Shown: piece after piece, positions 59,919 to 64,000 of the stretch
Layout: each line of letters opens with the position of its first letter
Numbering within the stretch: position 1 is the stretch's first letter
NCBI GenBank assembly: GCA_018812715.1
Contig: JAHJCT010000028.1
Coordinates: forward strand, 17,130 to 81,129
Length of the DNA: 64,000 nucleotides
Direction of reading: 5' to 3'
DNA from: Microcaldota archaeon
GTDB taxonomy: Archaea > Micrarchaeota > Micrarchaeia > Anstonellales > Bilamarchaeaceae
Made by a program: the position numbers and the translations under genes
Notes under the pieces: generated by a model
The model's input: only the letters and a program-made list of their open reading frames with translations
The model's database searches: none
What the model was told of the DNA's origin: nothing

Positions 59919-62363
59919 CTACTTCTTTTTGATATCTTTTCTCTTTTGCTTCAATCTTTCCCTTAGTGATAATCCCAACTGAGCTTCTTCAATGGCTTCT
60001 TTTTCTTCCTCTACTTCTTCCTCTACATCTTCCATTTCCTTTTCAGATGGTGCTTCTTTAGTTGTTGGAGCAGCTATTTCTCCCAAGATTTCAACTGCCC
60101 CAAGTTTGCGTTTTTCAAGTTCTCTTTTTACAATCCCTTTAAACACTGGTTCCCATGTTTTCCATGCCTCTCCAAAATCAATGTCGCCTGTCTCTTTTTC
60201 CATGCTAACAAGATGTCTTGTTGCGGCAGTGTTGACCTTTAGTACGAAATCAAGTTCAAGCATAAGTTTGTCATTGAGTTTTTGACTTGTCCTGTATACA
60301 TCATCATACATTTTTCCTTTCCAGAATGCTTGAAGCATATATTGTTCTGGTGATATGCCCGTTTCTTCACTCCTTCTTGCAAGTGCTGGTGGAATAAAGG
60401 AAAGATCAAGATCTTTCTCTAGTTTTTTTATGTCAATTTTACTGAAATCTCTCATCATTGCTTCTGGATTTCTAAGGAATTTTGCTTCCCATGTGCATCC
60501 TTTTATTCCATCCCCTCTTCTAAATCTGAAAACCTCTACAAACTTCTTTTCATCAATATCACTTTCATATTCAAATCCAAGAACCCTGTAAATGCGTCCT
60601 TTTCTTCCAAATCTTATTTTCTTTAAAAAGCTGTATCTGTCTGTAGCATACATACTTGCTGCAGGCAATCCGAACACAAGTTCTAGCCTATCCTGTACAT
60701 CTCTCAACGATTCAGCGTGCAGGTTGTATAATAGAAATACACCTGGCTGGGTGTTAAGCAAATTGATTATACCTTGAACAGCAACACGAGAACGAACTTC
60801 ATTTATTATAAGTGCAGCATCACCCATACGCAAGAGTGCATTGGCCATCGTTACTAAGTCCAGTTCTCTCGATGCACCTGCCTCTGCCTCTGAGCTTTGT
60901 ACACGGGCAGCACCTATGTGGAATCCTCTTTTTCTAAATGCTCTGATCGGTATTTCTTCAATATCTTGTATCGGTATTATCCTTCTCCTTGTTCCTATAG
61001 AAGTTATCTTCGCAGCAGTAAATGCTGTTTTTCCTACTCCCTTAAGTCCCAATACTGCTTCTGAGCATCCTAGACCCACCATCACATCGTCATAACCAGC
61101 AAAGAAGGGAGTAAACGAATCAAAATTCAGATATTGTGCATATGTGAAAGGTTGTTCTTTCATTATTCTGAGTGCACCTTGCAATTCACCGAATGTTGCT
61201 GGAGGTCTTTGCAGGTGGCATCTCATAGAATGACGTTTTAATACAACATCCACTATTGGGTTTACATCATCGAATTTTCTCGTACCCTTAAGTGTGTAAA
61301 CAATATTCTTGAACGCTCTTTCAAGAAGATCTCGATTATATCTATAGAGTGTATGGCAGAGGCCATACTTAGTGTGTTCTACGTAAATCGGTGAGTTTTC
61401 ACTATCTATGTAAATATCTGTGATATGTTCTTTATCAAGTGCAAGATTCTCAATGTGGGCCCCTAATCCTACGACCCATGCTGCACATTCTCTCCCCATT
61501 GCTAAGGCTTGTTGTGGTGTTATCGCCATTCCATCAAGCATAGCCCTATCTATGAAATACTGACGATACTCTCTTGTTTTGAGGTTCATCAATATATCCC
61601 ATTCTACGTTGGTAAACTGCTCTTTGAATTGTTCATTGATAGTGCCTTTGAGTAATTTGTTAAGCTCTGGGTTAAGTCCTGCTATCGCATTATTATTCTG
61701 GACATATAAATACGCTTCTTCATTTGGTATTTCGTAAAGTTGCACATCTACTCCATAAGGTAAACTGTACTTTGCTTCTGGATCTTTTAGTGGTTTTGCC
61801 CCTTCTGGTATCCCAAGTACAAGTGATGGAACAAAGTATAATGTTTTGAGTCCAACCAATTCAAGAAAAGCAGCTCTGAGGTCGCCAGTCTCTTTTACAA
61901 GATCATAGAGTTTTGTTGAGATGTATCTTTTCAAAATGCCAGCAACCCATCCTTTATATGTCTGATACCCCTTTATGTAAAGTGATTTTTCAGGTTCTGG
62001 CTCACTATAATCCTGAAGTTGTTGAGCTGCAAGAAGAGGGTTAAGAAAAACATACTCATAGAATCGCCTCAACGTTTTCTTTCTCTTCTCATATTGAGGG
62101 TCTTGACTAAGGCCATAAATGTCTTCTCTTAAGAAAATCGCTTCAAGTTGCCTTATGAATGCTGCATATTGAGTTAAAATAAGTGTTTTGTTTTCGTTTA
62201 ATTCTACTACTATCTCTTCTTCATAACGTATTGTTTTTATCGGTGATTCAGTTGTTGACAAGTCCTTTAAGTGTAAGTTCAAAAATTCAGGTGAAGCAAA
62301 TTCATAAGGACATTTTGCTAAGTCAACTATCGCTCGTGTTCCTTCCAGGTAGAGGTTGCACAT
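59919..62363 (-). CDS. TadA/GspE-type secretion ATPase
   Basis: An 814-residue ATPase of the type II/IV secretion and pilus family. DIYIDSENSPIYVEH (about 316-330) and LQRPPATFGELQGALRIMKEQPFT form the N-domain. Walker A is GLKGVGKTAF (439-448), the Asp box follows in PIQDIEEIPI, and Walker B is AALIINEVRSR with HAES as the His box. It should hexamerise and power pilus assembly or secretion. The 280-residue N-terminal extension and the acidic coiled tail (EKEMEDVEEEVEEEKEAIEEAQ) are unusual. No TadC/GspF membrane partner is adjacent; the pilin cluster lies 2 kb away. Confidence 0.85.
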   Translation of the reverse strand: MCNLYLEGTRAIVDLAKCPYEFASPEFLNLHLKDLSTTESPIKTIRYEEEIVVELNENKTLILTQYAAFIRQLEAIFLREDIYGLSQDPQYEKRKKTLRRFYEYVFLNPLLAAQQLQDYSEPEPEKSLYIKGYQTYKGWVAGILKRYISTKLYDLVKETGDLRAAFLELVGLKTLYFVPSLVLGIPEGAKPLKDPEAKYSLPYGVDVQLYEIPNEEAYLYVQNNNAIAGLNPELNKLLKGTINEQFKEQFTNVEWDILMNLKTREYRQYFIDRAMLDGMAITPQQALAMGRECAAWVVGLGAHIENLALDKEHITDIYIDSENSPIYVEHTKYGLCHTLYRYNRDLLERAFKNIVYTLKGTRKFDDVNPIVDVVLKRHSMRCHLQRPPATFGELQGALRIMKEQPFTYAQYLNFDSFTPFFAGYDDVMVGLGCSEAVLGLKGVGKTAFTAAKITSIGTRRRIIPIQDIEEIPIRAFRKRGFHIGAARVQSSEAEAGASRELDLVTMANALLRMGDAALIINEVRSRVAVQGIINLLNTQPGVFLLYNLHAESLRDVQDRLELVFGLPAASMYATDRYSFLKKIRFGRKGRIYRVLGFEYESDIDEKKFVEVFRFRRGDGIKGCTWEAKFLRNPEAMMRDFSKIDIKKLEKDLDLSFIPPALARRSEETGISPEQYMLQAFWKGKMYDDVYRTSQKLNDKLMLELDFVLKVNTAATRHLVSMEKETGDIDFGEAWKTWEPVFKGIVKRELEKRKLGAVEILGEIAAPTTKEAPSEKEMEDVEEEVEEEKEAIEEAQLGLSLRERLKQKRKDIKKK

Positions 62364-62399
62364 GATCTATCCTAACCAATTAGAATTTTTAACTGTTTC

Positions 62400-63826
62400 T
62401 TATCTTCTTTGAAGTTCTATCTGGTGCTCATTATTTTCAGAAGAAACAACTATTCGCGCATCCTCATACCTTCTTTTTCTTATGATCAGTGTATGCTCTC
62501 CAACTGGCATTCTCTGTGAAATTGGCGTATTTCCAAGAAGCCTTAATCTATTTGCCCCAGCAATTTCCTCTTCAATATACACATCTGCGCCTCCAGGTTC
62601 TGTCTCAATTCTTATTTGATATGGTACCTGTTCTCTTTCCTCTTGCCCTATATATGTATCAACCAACTCTCTCATTTTTTGTAAAATTGGTTCATGGAAA
62701 TAAGCTCCACAAGCCACAACTGCAGATGCCAGCAAAATACCAACAGTTTTCATACCTCTTCTTGATTTTTTTAGTATTGGCGTTGTCTGTTCTGTATAAC
62801 TATATCCAACATCACTTTCTTCATAGCCGCCAGTACGTGACATTGCAGCAAATGCCTCTCCTAACCGCACATCGTCGAGATTAGTTGCCTTTCCATCATT
62901 TTCAATAGCTATTCTCATTCTTTCCATGGTCTGAAATCTATTCTCTGGTTTTTTTGCCAGTGCCTTCAAAACTATGGCTTCAACCCCCATCGAAATATCT
63001 GGCCCGCCCATTCTTCTGCTTGGTGGTATTGGAGGGGCGTCTCTATGCATAAGTAATGTTTTCAATTGTGTATCTCCTTTGAAAGGCACAGCCCCACAGA
63101 GCATTTCATACATTATAACTCCCAGGGAATAAATGTCAATACGATGATCATAATTCTTATCTCCCCGCGCCTGTTCTGGCGATGCATAAGTCGGAGTCCC
63201 TAAGAAGAAACCTGTTTTTGTAAGCTCTGTCTCCTCTTCTTCTGTAACTGTGAATTTGGCAAGTCCAAAATCAAGTACTTTTACAACTAGTTCGCCATCT
63301 TTTTTACAAGAAAAATATTTGCTGGTTTCAAATCACGGTGGATTATTCCCTTTTCGTGAGCTGCCTGCACTGCATCACAAACTTGCAATAAAATAGTTTT
63401 TGCAATCTTCCAATCTAATCTTTTATTGCCTCTCAGTGCACCTGCAAGATCTCTTCCCCCGAGATATTCCATTACCACATAAAGACCATTTTCAAAAAGT
63501 CCAACATCACTTATTTCAACTACATTTCTATGATTTACTTTCATGATTGCTCTTGCTTCTCTCAGAAAACGTTCCTCCCCGCTTTTTTTCTCACTTTCGT
63601 GCAAGAATTTGATTGCTACCTTGCGCTTTTCTTTGATATCATAAGCTTGGTAGACAATTCCCATGCCGCCCTCCCCAAGCATTCTATCAAGGCGGTAGCG
63701 CCCATCAATGATTTTCCCAACACGTGATTCAGTGCTATGAAATCTCGATATTTCTTGAGCAATTGGCCTATCCGGTACTGTTGCTCGTGGTGGACCTTGG
63801 TGTTGCGTACTCCTCCCCTTAGACAT
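62400..63826 (-). CDS. Bacterial-type Ser/Thr protein kinase with PEGA domain, frameshifted
   Basis: Two ORFs (63287-63826 and 62400-63113) belong to one kinase. The first gives GKIIDGRYRLDRMLGEGGMGIVYQAYD, the ATP-loop and AIKFL Lys, and GIIHRDLKPANIFL, then stops after LVKKMAN. If one A is added to the run of six A (minus strand) near 63300, the frame continues as DGELVVKVLDFGLAKF, then GTPTYASPEQARG and YSLGVIMYEMLCG. A transmembrane helix (GILLASAVVACGAYF) and a C-terminal PEGA domain follow (ETEPGGADVYIEEEIAGANRL). Bacterial-like HGN/SPEQ features suggest lateral transfer. A sequencing indel, a true mutation or programmed frameshifting all remain possible. Confidence 0.85.
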
Positions 63827-63850
63827 GTTACACTTTATGTTTCAAAGTAT

Positions 63851-64000
63851 TTATAAGTTCTTGCTTTCAGAGGTGGGAGGCTTTCGTTCTTTTGCAATTA
63901 CCTTTTCAACTATTGCAGCATATGCTGGCCTAGTTAACATGTAACCTAGTAGCGAACCAAGCATAGTAGAAATAGCAAATCCTATGATCTCTACGAGTCC
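63851..64000 (-). CDS. C-terminal fragment of a membrane protein (5' end beyond window)
   Basis: On the minus strand the frame is open from base 64000 to a TAA at 63851-63853. The 49 residues (GLVEIIGFAISTMLGSLLGYML, then TRPAYAAIVEKVIAKERKPP) form one hydrophobic helix and a charged tail. It ends 25 bases before the kinase start. It is too short to assign. Confidence 0.5.
   Translation of the reverse strand, partial: GLVEIIGFAISTMLGSLLGYMLTRPAYAAIVEKVIAKERKPPTSESKNL

Noticed and set aside
1-64000. CRISPR array, insertion sequences or prophage
   Set aside because: No regularly spaced short repeats, transposase or phage structural genes were seen in any frame; the only mobile element is the GyrB intein.

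Overview
The window comes from an archaeon. It carries archaeal-type information machinery: GatD/GatE amidotransferase, a class I CCA-adding enzyme, Pus10, family B DNA polymerase, ATP-dependent DNA ligase, NurA, Nre, SRP54, thermosome, RNA polymerase subunits RpoK and RpoE', Spt4 and archaeal RNase P RNA. It also carries archaeal lipid genes (GGGP synthase, geranylgeranyl reductase). The DNA is AT-rich with short intergenic gaps and many ATGA or GTGA overlaps. Bacterial-type gyrase, an intein, class III-like pilins and a split VirB4-like ATPase would fit a euryarchaeal or DPANN-type lineage. I cannot place it more precisely from sequence alone.

Layout. 0-7 kb: the 3' end of an STT3-like oligosaccharyltransferase, gatD-gatE, then a glycosyltransferase group with a small unknown protein, a CxxC metal-chelating protein and a P-loop ATPase. 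7-12.5 kb: gyrB-gyrA on the minus strand, with a 434-residue intein in GyrB. 12.6-19.7 kb: a large membrane lipoprotein, cca, a beta-CASP nuclease, a K+ channel / small protein / PHP phosphoesterase operon, and a propeller lipoprotein. 19.7-23.9 kb: four genes that look like a type IV secretion or Ced-like DNA-transfer module (VirB6-like membrane protein, split VirB4 N-domain and motor, coiled-coil/winged-helix protein). 24-29 kb: purD, a transglutaminase, geranylgeranyl reductase, GGGP synthase and pyrE. 29-39 kb: pus10, two small unknown genes, polB, an unknown gene, a triple helix-turn-helix protein, a surface protein, folC, a membrane protein and nre. 39-46 kb: a tRNA-Gly gene with two introns, a SerK-like protein next to a serine/alanine-type aminotransferase, a HEAT/OB-like protein, rpoK (absent from the ORF track), dcd, nurA and the RNase P RNA gene. 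46-56 kb: srp54, thermosome, acylphosphatase, leucyl aminopeptidase, DNA ligase, inositol-phosphate synthase and rpoE'-spt4. 56-64 kb: a four-gene pilin-like cluster, an aminotransferase, an unknown gene, a TadA/GspE-type ATPase and a frameshifted Ser/Thr kinase with a PEGA domain.

Points most worth following: the split VirB4/VirB6-like module; the D-loop plus anticodon-loop introns of tRNA-Gly; the HNH-bearing GyrB intein; the pilin-like operon with a separate TadA ATPase; the triple HTH protein; the duplicated promoter region of rnpB; and the one-base frameshift in the kinase. Only two stretches longer than 300 bases lack a protein gene. The one at 39064-39516 holds tRNA-Gly and the one at 45215-45730 holds rnpB. 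Coordinates of starts follow the ATG or RBS choice stated in each entry and may differ from the ORF track.
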